From an uncultured Oscillospiraceae bacterium (lineage in GTDB: Bacteria > Bacillota > Clostridia > Oscillospirales > Oscillospiraceae), in contig CAJUEU010000017.1 of the NCBI GenBank assembly GCA_910585735.1, positions 1 to 35,490 of the forward strand: a stretch of 35,490 nt of DNA, given 5' to 3'. Position 1 is the first letter of the stretch, and every line of letters starts with the position of its first letter. Positions 18,637-25,488 of the stretch are shown in pieces. Made by a program: the position numbers and the translations under genes. The notes beneath the pieces were generated by a model that made no database searches, was not told the DNA's origin, and saw only the letters and a program-made list of their open reading frames with translations.

Positions 18637-20560
18637 TTATTTACCCTTGCTGATGATCGGCGCTGTAGTGGGTGTTTTCTCCATCGTCTTTCTGGTGATC
18701 TACCTGGGCATCCAGGATAAGAAGGAGGCCATGGGCTTTGACCGAAATATGCCTGACGGGGAGATTTTCCGCCGGCTGATGGTCTACGCCAAGCCCTACT
18801 GGAAAAACTTTTTGCTGGTGCTGGTCATTATGATCTTCTCCATCGCTTATGACCTTATTTCCCCCCGGATGCTGGGGTATGTGACCAATCTGGTGCAGGA
18901 GGAATTTGAGCTGTCCCAGCTTTATACCATGGTGGCGGCCTACGCCATGCTTCTGGCGGTCTCCATGGTCTGTATCTACTTCCAGTCCATTATCCTTCAG
19001 CGCACCGGCCAAAAGATCCTTTCCAAGATCCGGGAGGACCTGTTTATCCATATTGAGTCCCTCTCCCATGAGCAGCTCAACAATATCCCCGTGGGTAAGC
19101 TGGTGACCCGGGAGACCAACGATACCAACGCCATCTCCATGCTGTTTACCCATATCCTGGTAAATATGGTAAAAAGCGCGTTCTCGGTGGTGGGCATCCT
19201 GTGCGCCATGCTGGTGCTCAATTATGAGCTCACCCTTATGATCCTGTGCTTTGTGCCCTTCATTGTGTACTTTACCGTTATCTTCCGCAAGCTGAGCCGC
19301 CGGGCTCACCGCAAGGTGAAGGATTGCACCACCGACATCAACACCTACCTGTCGGAGAACCTGTCCGGCATGAAGATCACTCAGATCTTTAACCAGGAGA
19401 ACCGCAAGAACCAGGAATTTCTGGAGAAGAGCACCGCCCTGGCCAAGGCCCGGCAGAACCAGATCATCGTATTCGGTACCTTCCGGCCTCTGATCCACCT
19501 GCTGAACACCTTCGCCGTGATGTGCCTTTTCTACCTGTCCGCCCGGGGCTATATCGGTGGGACCACTTTCCTGGGGCAGGTCATTGACAGCGGCACCGTG
19601 GTGGCCTTTTACATGTATATCTCCCGGTTCTTCGGCCCCATTCAGAACCTTACAGAGCAGTTCAATATGCTTCAGTCAGCCATGGCTTCGGCGGAAAAGA
19701 TCTTCACGGTCTTTGACATGGTGCCCCAGGTTGTGGACGAGCCGGACGCCATTGAGCTTGATGAGATCAAGGGGGAGATCGAGTTCAAGGATGTATGGTT
19801 TGCCTACATTCCCGGAGAGTGGGTGCTGAAGGGGGTCTCCTTCCATGTGACGCCCAAGCAGACCGTGGCCTTTGTAGGCTCTACCGGCTCAGGAAAGACC
19901 ACCATTCTTTCCCTCATCTGCCGGAACTACGACATTCAGAGGGGACAGATCCTCATTGACGGCGTAGACATCAAGCACATCAAGATCTCCTCTCTCCGCC
20001 GCCACTTTGGCCAGATGCTTCAGGATGTGTTCCTCTTCTCAGGCACCATCCGCTCCAACATCGTCCTCCGGGAGGAGTCATACACCGACGAGGAGGTGTG
20101 GAAGGCCTGCCGGTATGTGAACGCCGACTCTTTCATAAACAAGCTGGACGGCGGCCTGGACGAGATCGTCCGGGAGCGGGGCAACAACTTCTCGGCGGGT
20201 CAGCGGCAGCTCCTCTCTTTTGCCCGGACCATCGTTCACCGGCCCGAGGTCATGATCCTGGATGAGGCTACCGCCAACATCGACACCGAGACCGAGATCC
20301 TCATTCAGGATTCCCTGGAGAAGATGAAGAACATCGGCACCATGCTCATTGTGGCCCACCGGCTCTCCACCATCCAGCACTCGGACAACATCATTGTGCT
20401 CAGCCACGGGGAGATCCTGGAGCAGGGCACCCACCAGGAGCTCCTCCACAACAAGGGCCGGTACTACCAGCTCTACACCCTCCAGTTCAGCAAACAGCAG
20501 CTGGAAGCGCAAAGGCCGCAGGACTTAAGCGCTCTGCAGGAGCAAGGGCCTGTGACCTGA
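18629..20560 (+). CDS. ABC exporter half-transporter, catalytic partner
   Basis: A 643-residue half-transporter. An extra N-terminal hydrophobic segment (about residues 8-30) precedes the six-segment membrane domain, and the nucleotide-binding domain has Walker A GSTGSGKT (417-424), signature FSAGQRQ (SAGQ at 522-525, not SGGQ) and Walker B MILDEAT with catalytic Glu546. Its Glu together with the SGGQ of the first subunit makes the working ATP site; its own SAGQ faces the degenerate site. The ATG at 18629 overlaps the end of the first subunit by 8 bases, so translation is coupled and the two proteins form a heterodimer. A much longer in-frame start upstream only overlaps the first subunit. 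Confidence 0.93.
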   Translation: MHDYLPLLMIGAVVGVFSIVFLVIYLGIQDKKEAMGFDRNMPDGEIFRRLMVYAKPYWKNFLLVLVIMIFSIAYDLISPRMLGYVTNLVQEEFELSQLYTMVAAYAMLLAVSMVCIYFQSIILQRTGQKILSKIREDLFIHIESLSHEQLNNIPVGKLVTRETNDTNAISMLFTHILVNMVKSAFSVVGILCAMLVLNYELTLMILCFVPFIVYFTVIFRKLSRRAHRKVKDCTTDINTYLSENLSGMKITQIFNQENRKNQEFLEKSTALAKARQNQIIVFGTFRPLIHLLNTFAVMCLFYLSARGYIGGTTFLGQVIDSGTVVAFYMYISRFFGPIQNLTEQFNMLQSAMASAEKIFTVFDMVPQVVDEPDAIELDEIKGEIEFKDVWFAYIPGEWVLKGVSFHVTPKQTVAFVGSTGSGKTTILSLICRNYDIQRGQILIDGVDIKHIKISSLRRHFGQMLQDVFLFSGTIRSNIVLREESYTDEEVWKACRYVNADSFINKLDGGLDEIVRERGNNFSAGQRQLLSFARTIVHRPEVMILDEATANIDTETEILIQDSLEKMKNIGTMLIVAHRLSTIQHSDNIIVLSHGEILEQGTHQELLHNKGRYYQLYTLQFSKQQLEAQRPQDLSALQEQGPVT

Positions 20561-20631
20561 ATCCCCAAAATCCTGGGGTGGAGGGGCATATTTCCCCAAA
20601 ATGTGCCGGAGGAAACGAAAACAAAAGAAAA

Positions 20632-20679
20632 ATCAGCGAAACCCCCGAAAATCTATTGACTTTCGGGGGTTTCGCTGAT
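20632..20679. repeat. 19-bp perfect inverted repeat carrying the rplU -35 element
   Basis: Arms at 20632-20650 and 20661-20679 are exact reverse complements around a 10-base loop. The -35 hexamer of the rplU promoter lies at the loop/right-arm border and the right arm fills the whole spacer. On the plus strand no T-run follows; on the minus strand a T-rich run does. It may end ABC exporter transcripts or act as a regulatory site. The first 70 bases after the ABC stop (20561-20631) hold only weak short hairpins. Confidence 0.9.
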
Positions 20680-20684
20680 ATAAT
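20656..20684 (+). promoter_or_regulatory. Promoter of rplU-prp-rpmA
   Basis: TTGACT (20656-20661), 17 bases, TATAAT (20679-20684), near perfect, about 125 bases upstream of rplU. Strength fits a ribosomal protein operon. Confidence 0.93.
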
Positions 20685-20690
20685 ACTTGA

Positions 20691-20807
20691 GCCGCATTGA
20701 ATGGGGTGGAAGCGCGAAGGCATGCGCACGCTGTGCGTCCAGCCTGAGTGTGACAATGCAAGTGGAGCGAATGCTCCCTCCCACGACAGCGAGCCCGTAA
20801 TAAAGGA
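20691..20807 (+). promoter_or_regulatory. Structured rplU leader, possible L21 autoregulatory leader
   Basis: The 5' leader between promoter and rplU can fold into several hairpins, for instance CGCAC/GTGCG around 20728-20742 and GGAGC/GCTCC around 20764-20777. L21 operons of Firmicutes often carry a known autoregulatory leader (Rfam L21 leader). Position and length fit, but I could not confirm the consensus by eye. Confidence 0.4.
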
Positions 20808-20816
20808 GTGAAAGAA

Positions 20817-21128
20817 ATGCATGCAATCATCGAGACCGGCGGAAAGCAGTACAAGGTGGCCGAGGGCGATACCCTCTTCATCGAGAAGCTTCCCAACGAG
20901 GCCGGCGACAAGATCACCTTCGACAAGGTGCTGGCCGTCCTGAACGGCGACAAGGCTACCTTCGGGGCTCCCGTTGTGGAGGGCGCCAAGGTGGAGGCCG
21001 AGGTGGTCAAGAACGGTAAGGGCAAGAAGATCATTGTCTTCAAGTACAAGCCCAAGAAGAATTACCGCCGTAAGCAGGGCCATCGTCAGCCCTACACCAA
21101 AGTGACCATCGGCAAGATCCACGCCTGA
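20817..21128 (+). CDS. rplU: Large ribosomal subunit protein bL21
   Basis: A 103-residue 50S protein that binds 23S rRNA. It starts MHAIIETGGKQYKVAEGD, the family N-terminus, and ends with the basic KPKKNYRRKQGHRQPYTKV segment. The ATG at 20817 has AAGGAG eight bases upstream. An in-frame GTG at 20808 overlaps that site and is rejected. Its stop codon overlaps the start of prp by one base (TGATG), as in most Firmicutes. Confidence 0.98.
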   Translation: MHAIIETGGKQYKVAEGDTLFIEKLPNEAGDKITFDKVLAVLNGDKATFGAPVVEGAKVEAEVVKNGKGKKIIVFKYKPKKNYRRKQGHRQPYTKVTIGKIHA

Positions 21129-21457
21129 TGATCACCGCCTCTTTTTACACGGAGGGGAAAAAGCTCACGGGGTTTCAGGTCGAAGGACACAGCGGTCTGG
21201 CCGATGCGGGGGAGGACATCCTCTGTGCCGCCGTCACCAGCGCCGTCCGTCTTTCCGAGTGCGCTGTCAACGACGTACTGGGGCTGGAGGCCGGGGTAAA
21301 GGTAAAGGCTGAAAAGGCCCTTATTTCTCTGAAGATCCCCGGCGGTCTGAGCCAGCAGAACGACAGCTTCTGCCAGACCTTGCTCACCGCGCTGATGCTT
21401 TATTTCTCTCGTCTGCAAGAGGAATATCCGAAAAACATTATCGTTATGGAGGTGTAA
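21128..21457 (+). CDS. prp: Ribosomal-processing cysteine protease Prp
   Basis: A 109-residue YsxB/Prp family protease that removes the N-terminal extension of L27 in Firmicutes and some related phyla. The catalytic pair is visible: His21 in EGHSG and Cys33 in DILCAAVTSAV. It lies between rplU and rpmA as usual, starting within the rplU stop codon and ending 3 bases before the rpmA ATG. The adjacent L27 has a matching cleavable extension. Confidence 0.95.
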   Translation: MITASFYTEGKKLTGFQVEGHSGLADAGEDILCAAVTSAVRLSECAVNDVLGLEAGVKVKAEKALISLKIPGGLSQQNDSFCQTLLTALMLYFSRLQEEYPKNIIVMEV

Positions 21458-21460
21458 CCA

Positions 21461-21745
21461 ATGCTGAATATTGGTCTTCAGTTCTTCGCCCATAAAAAGG
21501 GCGGCGGCTCCACCAAGAACGGCCGTGACTCCAACGCCCAGCGTCTGGGCGTGAAGCGGGGCGACGGACAGTTCGTGCTGGCCGGCAACATTCTGGTCCG
21601 CCAGCGGGGCACCCACTTCCACGCCGGTGCCGGCGTGGGCAAGGGCAGCGACGACACCCTGTTCGCTCTGCGCGACGGAAAGGTGAAGTTCTCCCGTCTG
21701 GGCAAGGACCGCAAGCAGGTCTCTATTGAGGAGATCGCGGAGTAA
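21461..21745 (+). CDS. rpmA: Large ribosomal subunit protein bL27 with cleavable N-terminus
   Basis: A 94-residue precursor of 50S protein L27, which sits next to the peptidyl transferase centre. The N-terminus MLNIGLQFF precedes AHKKGGGSTKNGRDS, the mature start; Prp is known to cut after the two Phe residues in this motif. The core (QRLGVKRGDGQ, RQRGTHFHAG, DDTLFALRDG) is standard. GGAGGTG gives the start. A terminator follows 10 bases after the stop. Confidence 0.98.
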   Translation: MLNIGLQFFAHKKGGGSTKNGRDSNAQRLGVKRGDGQFVLAGNILVRQRGTHFHAGAGVGKGSDDTLFALRDGKVKFSRLGKDRKQVSIEEIAE

Positions 21746-21755
21746 AAACCAAAAG

Positions 21756-21790
21756 GCCGCAAACGGTCCTCCGTTTGCGGCTTTCTTTTT
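21756..21790 (+). terminator. Terminator between rpmA and obgE
   Basis: An 11-bp stem GCCGCAAACGG/CCGTTTGCGGC (21756-21766 with 21771-21781) with loop TCCT, followed by TTTCTTTTT. The obgE ribosome-binding site starts at the next base, so obgE depends on read-through or on a promoter I do not see. Confidence 0.93.
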
Positions 21791-21804
21791 AAGGAGGTGG
21801 CCCT

Positions 21805-23088
21805 ATGGCGGCCAACGGATTTATTGACAAGGCCCGGATCACGGTCCGGGCGGGGGATGGCGGCGGCGGGGCCGTGGCCTTTCACCGGGAAAAATATGTG
21901 GCCGCCGGGGGCCCTGACGGAGGGGACGGTGGCAAGGGCGGCAATATCGTCCTCGTCGTGGACGGTCACATGTCGACCCTCATGGACTTCCGCTACAAGC
22001 GGAAGTATGTGGCCCCCAACGGAGAGCCCGGTCAGGGAAACCGAAAGTCGGGCAAGGACGGGACAGATCTCACCATCCGGGTCCCCCGGGGAACCCTGGT
22101 ACGGGACACCGCCACAGGGGAGATCATCTGCGACATGGCGGGTCAGGATATTTTTGTGCTCTGCAAGGGCGGCCGGGGTGGCTGGGGCAACCAGCACTTT
22201 GCCACCCCCACCCGGCAGGTGCCCCACTTTGCCAAGGCGGGGCTTCCCGGGCAGGAGCGGGATGTGACCCTGGAGCTCAAGCTCCTGGCCGACGTGGGCC
22301 TGGTGGGTTTCCCCAATGTGGGAAAGTCCACCCTTTTGAGCGTGGTCACCCGGGCCAACCCCAAGATCGCCAACTACCATTTTACTACCCTCTCCCCCAA
22401 TTTAGGGGTGGTGGCTCTGGACGAGAATACCTCCTTCGTGCTGGCTGATATTCCCGGCATTATCGAGGGAGCCGCCGAGGGGGCGGGCCTGGGCCACGAC
22501 TTCCTGCGGCACATTGACCGGTGCCGCCTGCTCATCCATGTGGTGGATGTGTCGGGCTCTGAGGGGCGGGACCCTGTGGAGGATTTTGAGGCCATCAATG
22601 CCGAGCTGAAGGAATACAGCCCTGAGCTTTCTACCCGGCCCATGCTCGTGGCGGGAAACAAAGTGGACATTGCCCCCGACCGCACGGCCCTGGAGGCTCT
22701 GAAGGCCCATGTGGAGGCCAAGGGACTCTCCTTCTTTGAAATGTCCGCCGCCGCCCACCAGGGCACCCGAGAGCTCATGTGGGAGGCCGCTAAGCGGCTC
22801 CGGGAGCTGCCCCCCATCACAGTGTACGAGCCCACCTATGTGGAGCGTCCCCCCGAGGTGGATACCTCCGAAGAACTGGAGATCACGGTGGAGGACGGGG
22901 AATGGTTTATCGATGGGCCCTGGCTGCGGCAGCTTATGGCCAACGTGAACTTCTCGGACTACGAGTCCCGGAGCTGGTTTGAACGGAAGCTGCGGGAGTC
23001 GGGGCTCTACGACCGGCTGGAGGACATGGGCATTCAGGACGGGGACGGGATCTGCCTTTACAATTTGGAGTTTGAGTACCGCAAATAA
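21805..23088 (+). CDS. obgE: GTPase ObgE/CgtA
   Basis: An essential GTPase that binds the 50S subunit late in assembly. The 427 residues show the glycine-rich Obg domain (1-158, with GDGGGGAVAFHREK and GPDGGDGGKGG), then the G domain: G1 GFPNVGKST, switch NYHFTTLSPNLGVV, G3 DIPGIIEGA, G4 NKVD and a final SAA. The C-terminal OCT domain, present in many Gram-positive Obg proteins, follows from about 345. AAGGAGG lies eight bases before the ATG. The gene follows rplU-prp-rpmA, the conserved order, but across a strong terminator. Confidence 0.98.
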   Translation: MAANGFIDKARITVRAGDGGGGAVAFHREKYVAAGGPDGGDGGKGGNIVLVVDGHMSTLMDFRYKRKYVAPNGEPGQGNRKSGKDGTDLTIRVPRGTLVRDTATGEIICDMAGQDIFVLCKGGRGGWGNQHFATPTRQVPHFAKAGLPGQERDVTLELKLLADVGLVGFPNVGKSTLLSVVTRANPKIANYHFTTLSPNLGVVALDENTSFVLADIPGIIEGAAEGAGLGHDFLRHIDRCRLLIHVVDVSGSEGRDPVEDFEAINAELKEYSPELSTRPMLVAGNKVDIAPDRTALEALKAHVEAKGLSFFEMSAAAHQGTRELMWEAAKRLRELPPITVYEPTYVERPPEVDTSEELEITVEDGEWFIDGPWLRQLMANVNFSDYESRSWFERKLRESGLYDRLEDMGIQDGDGICLYNLEFEYRK

Positions 23089-23104
23089 AAAGGAGGAAGA
23101 AGCC

Positions 23105-23213
23105 ATGCCGGGAAGACGGTTAGATATACAGCCAGGGGATCGGCGGCGGTCTGACGCCCCTGCTGGACCGGGATGGGCAGCCTCTGATCTGGGAGGGGCC
23201 GCTGGAAGATTGA
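23105..23213 (+). pseudogene. Remnant of a DUF6440-type small protein gene
   Basis: A good ribosome-binding site (AGGAGG) and ATG at 23105 follow obgE by 16 bases, but frame 1 reads only MPGRRLDIQPGD-type sequence. In the frame shifted by +1, from 23124 to the TGA at 23211, it encodes IYSQGIGGGL followed by TPLLDRDGQPLIWEGPLED. That resembles the C-terminal Gly-Gly-Leu-Thr-x-Leu-Leu-Asp core of DUF6440 proteins as I recall them. The 5' part is missing or frameshifted (TAG at 23121). The long open frame continuing to 23404 runs through a terminator and is not believed. Confidence 0.45.
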
Positions 23214-23229
23214 GAGAGGCAATTCCCAA

Positions 23230-23245
23230 TGTTTCACATGAAACA
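23230..23245. other. parS: parS-like site (one mismatch to consensus)
   Basis: TGTTTCACATGAAACA differs from the bacterial chromosomal consensus TGTTTCACGTGAAACA at one central base (G to A). parS sites bind ParB (Spo0J) and cluster around the replication origin. The site lies between the obgE coding end and its terminator. Confidence 0.5.
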
Positions 23246-23258
23246 TCGCAAGGCAACT

Positions 23259-23299
23259 ATCCCCTGGGAGAGTACGTCTCCCAGGGGATGGTATTTTTT
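23259..23299 (+). terminator. Terminator of the obgE transcript
   Basis: A perfect 13-bp stem ATCCCCTGGGAGA/TCTCCCAGGGGAT (23259-23271 with 23277-23289), 5-base loop GTACG, then TATTTTTT. Confidence 0.95.
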
Positions 23300-23348
23300 G
23301 GAAGTCTAAATAGTTGTACGGAGTTGTATGTGAAACAAAGAAAAATAT

Positions 23349-23546
23349 TTATTTTCTTCCCAACAGATAGTCTACCGACACGCAATAAAAGTCAGCCAAA
23401 GTGATCAAGTGATGGGCTGGGATTTCCTGAATACCTTTTTCATATTTGTAATATTGCTGCTGCGTGGTGCCCAACAGTTGTCCAATAGCCGCTTGGGTCA
23501 AATCACGGTCCTCCCGTAAATCTCGAAGTCTTGGGTAGCAATACAT
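23349..23546 (-). CDS. Small XRE-family transcription regulator
   Basis: A 65-residue protein that is almost only a Cro/C1-type helix-turn-helix: LRDLREDRDLTQAAIGQLLG then TTQQQYYKYEKGIQEIP, LITLADFYCVSVDYLLGRK. Such minimal regulators usually repress their own or a neighbouring promoter. The ATG at 23546 has GAGGTGA six bases upstream; the GTG at 23555 lies inside that site. It is AT-rich against its surroundings and divergent from a Cys-rich small gene, a layout typical of recently gained cassettes. Confidence 0.88.
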   Translation of the reverse strand: MYCYPRLRDLREDRDLTQAAIGQLLGTTQQQYYKYEKGIQEIPAHHLITLADFYCVSVDYLLGRK

Positions 23547-23637
23547 CAATATCACCTCATAAAAAACATATCATAAATCTAATCAGATGTATTGATATTA
23601 AACCTTATTAGATGTAAACTGAGGCGGAGGTGATAAC
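23547..23637. promoter_or_regulatory. Divergent promoter/operator region of the XRE and Cys-rich genes
   Basis: AT-rich 91 bases with two related copies, TAATCAGATGTA (about 23580-23591) and TTATTAGATGTA (about 23606-23617), that could be XRE operator half-sites. A possible plus-strand promoter is TTGATA-17-TAAACT; a possible minus-strand -10 is TATGAT. All are weak matches. Confidence 0.4.
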
Positions 23638-23856
23638 ATGATAGAGCCAGCAGAGTTTTATGAAGGGCAAAAGGTTTGTTGTACATGTATCTATTTTAGA
23701 CAGCATTACGGGAAAGACCGTAGGGGATACTTGCCTGTCAACTGTGGGCATTGCCGCTATCCTCGACTCAAAACGAGAAAACCGAATCAGAACTGTGAAT
23801 ACTGGAAACCCAAGAAGAATAAACAGGAAAATAAACAAGCCCAGCAGGACGTTTGA
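23638..23856 (+). CDS. Cys-rich small protein, probable zinc ribbon-like
   Basis: A 72-residue protein with Cys at KVCCTCIYF, NCGHCRYPR and NCEYW, which would allow zinc binding in two Cys pairs. The rest is very basic (KPKKNKQENKQ). The family is common in clostridia as I recall but has no known function to me. GGAGGTGAT precedes the ATG at ideal spacing. It is AT-rich, divergent from the XRE regulator, and its stop codon lies in a bidirectional terminator. Confidence 0.75.
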   Translation: MIEPAEFYEGQKVCCTCIYFRQHYGKDRRGYLPVNCGHCRYPRLKTRKPNQNCEYWKPKKNKQENKQAQQDV

Positions 23857-23875
23857 ATCCTGCCGGGCTTGTCTT
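23836..23875. terminator. Bidirectional terminator
   Basis: A 14-bp stem with one mismatch (23836-23849 with 23858-23871). The plus strand is followed by TCTTAT, the minus strand by TTTATTTTCC. It lies between the Cys-rich gene and the convergent lipoprotein gene. Confidence 0.85.
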
Positions 23876-23887
23876 ATCATAGAAACC

Positions 23888-24340
23888 TTATTTCAGCAAT
23901 TCTTCCACCGGGGCGTAATCGTTGGCCACCACAAAGAGGAGGGTGTTTCCCCGGACCTCCAGCACGGCCTTCTCCAGCTTGGGGACCTCGGTGGGGATGT
24001 AATCCTTCATAGCCTCGGCGCGGTCGGAGATCCGGGTCTCAAAATTGGCTTTGGCAGCCGAAGCGGCCTCGGCATCGGTAAAGACAAGGACGGCCAGCTC
24101 CTCGGCGGTGGCCCCGGTGGAGCCATAGACGGCGGCTTCGGTGATCTTGCTTTGGTCCAGACCATAAAGGGAGCAGGCGATCTCCAGGTCCAGCTCCTCC
24201 AAAGGCTCGGAGAAGGCGGCAGAATCCAGGAGGGTTTGGGCGTCGGCCAAGGCAAAATCCGCCTTGGGGCTCTCTCCCTGGCAGGCGCTCAGGGAGAGAA
24301 GGAAGCCTGTCAACAGAAATACAGAAAGAAATTTTTTCAT
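23888..24340 (-). CDS. DUF4358-type lipoprotein
   Basis: A 150-residue exported lipoprotein. The signal peptide MKKFLSVFLLTGFLLSLSAC ends in a lipobox (LSAC), so Cys20 is lipidated and the protein is held on the outer face of the membrane. The mature part (SLYGLDQSKITEAAVYGSTG, ATAEELAVLVFTDAEAA, RAEAMKDYIPTEVPKLEKA) fits DUF4358, a family of unknown function often found near SGNH hydrolases and MBOAT acyltransferases in clostridia. AGGAGG precedes the ATG. It follows the SGNH gene by 19 bases and is the last gene of this transcript. Confidence 0.85.
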   Translation of the reverse strand: MKKFLSVFLLTGFLLSLSACQGESPKADFALADAQTLLDSAAFSEPLEELDLEIACSLYGLDQSKITEAAVYGSTGATAEELAVLVFTDAEAASAAKANFETRISDRAEAMKDYIPTEVPKLEKAVLEVRGNTLLFVVANDYAPVEELLK

Positions 24341-24359
24341 ATATGATAACCTCCTGGTA

Positions 24360-25463
24360 TCAGATCTCCGGGCTTGGAGCAGGGGAAGATCCCCTGGTGG
24401 GGACGGGCTCTTGGGAGGGGAGGGAAGCTTCCCCCGGCTCCTCCTGGGGCTGGCCGGTGTGACAGAGAAGATATTCCAGCCATGCCTGATAGCCGGCCTT
24501 CTTGAAGTGGACGCCATCGTGGGTCATGTCGGCGGGAAGCTCGCCGGTTTCCGGGTCCACCAGAGCCTCGGCAATATTTACCAGCCAGACCTCTTTTTCT
24601 TCACACAGCTGAGCCAGGGCCTCGTTGTAATTGGAGATATTCTCGTTGGTCACATAGTAGGGCTGGCCCTTGGATTTGCAGACCTCTGAGTTCACCGGGA
24701 CAATGGCCTGGATGTAGAGTACCGCATCGGGCTGGAGCGCCCGGATCTTGTCAACAAGCTTGCCCATGGCCTCGGAGTAGGCGTCGGCGTCAAACCAGCC
24801 CAGCTCGTTAACGCCCAGGGCAATGTATACCTTGCCGTATTGCTTATTTCCCAGAGCGGAAAGGACGGAATATTTATTTTCTCCCGTGCCCAAAACAGGC
24901 TCATGGCCAATCACCTCAAAGACAGTGAGGCCGGTATGGACCAGGTAGGTCCCTCCCTTTACCCCACTGTAGAGATGAAAGCCGTCGGTGCGGGAATCCC
25001 CGATGAATACCGCGTCCTGAAACCAGGCGTCGGCGTCGGCGGCGTCACCCGCGGGGACGCTCTGACTGTAATCCGGCGCCACAGGCGTAGGGGTAGGCGT
25101 GGGAGTGGGCTCCGATGTGGGGGAAGGCGTCGGCATGGGAGTGGGGGCCGGGGAAGGGGTGGCTGTGACCTCCACGGATGGGGAGGGACTGGGTCCGGCC
25201 GCCTGGACGGGGCCCTGCCCGCCAGGAAGATTGAGCCACCACAGGAGCAGAGCGGTAAGACAAAGCATCAGGGCGGCCATCAGGGACCTGGGGGGAGAGG
25301 AGAGAGGAGGGTGGGAATGGGAACGGGAGGAGCGGGAAGAGCGGGGAGAAGGATGGGAAGCCCCGTGGGAGGAAGAACGGGAGGGAGCGCGGGAAGAGGC
25401 GTGCGAGGCGGAGCGTGAGGAGGCGTGGGAAGAATGAGAGGAGTGGGCGGGGGAACGGGGCAT
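24360..25463 (-). CDS. Membrane-anchored SGNH/GDSL hydrolase-like protein
   Basis: A 367-residue protein in four parts. Residues 1-58 are a Ser/His/Arg/Pro low-complexity tail that stays in the cytoplasm by the positive-inside rule. A transmembrane segment follows (about 60-80), then a Pro/Thr/Ser linker (about 85-130, PTPTPTPTP) and an extracellular SGNH domain (about 145-340). SGNH blocks are VFIGDSRTDG (nucleophile Ser), ALGVNELG (Asn) and THDGVHFKKAGY (Asp/His). Members remove or transfer acyl groups on cell-surface glycans. No MBOAT partner is present here. AGGAG lies before the ATG. It comes 25 bases after the HAD gene, so it is probably cotranscribed. Confidence 0.88.
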   Translation of the reverse strand: MPRSPAHSSHSSHASSRSASHASSRAPSRSSSHGASHPSPRSSRSSRSHSHPPLSSPPRSLMAALMLCLTALLLWWLNLPGGQGPVQAAGPSPSPSVEVTATPSPAPTPMPTPSPTSEPTPTPTPTPVAPDYSQSVPAGDAADADAWFQDAVFIGDSRTDGFHLYSGVKGGTYLVHTGLTVFEVIGHEPVLGTGENKYSVLSALGNKQYGKVYIALGVNELGWFDADAYSEAMGKLVDKIRALQPDAVLYIQAIVPVNSEVCKSKGQPYYVTNENISNYNEALAQLCEEKEVWLVNIAEALVDPETGELPADMTHDGVHFKKAGYQAWLEYLLCHTGQPQEEPGEASLPSQEPVPTRGSSPAPSPEI

Positions 25464-25488
25464 GGGGGATCAACTCCTAATATCTGTG

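Noticed and set aside
23105..23404. A 99-residue protein from the ATG after obgE
   Set aside because: It runs through the parS-like site and a strong terminator; the conserved core is in the +1 frame instead.
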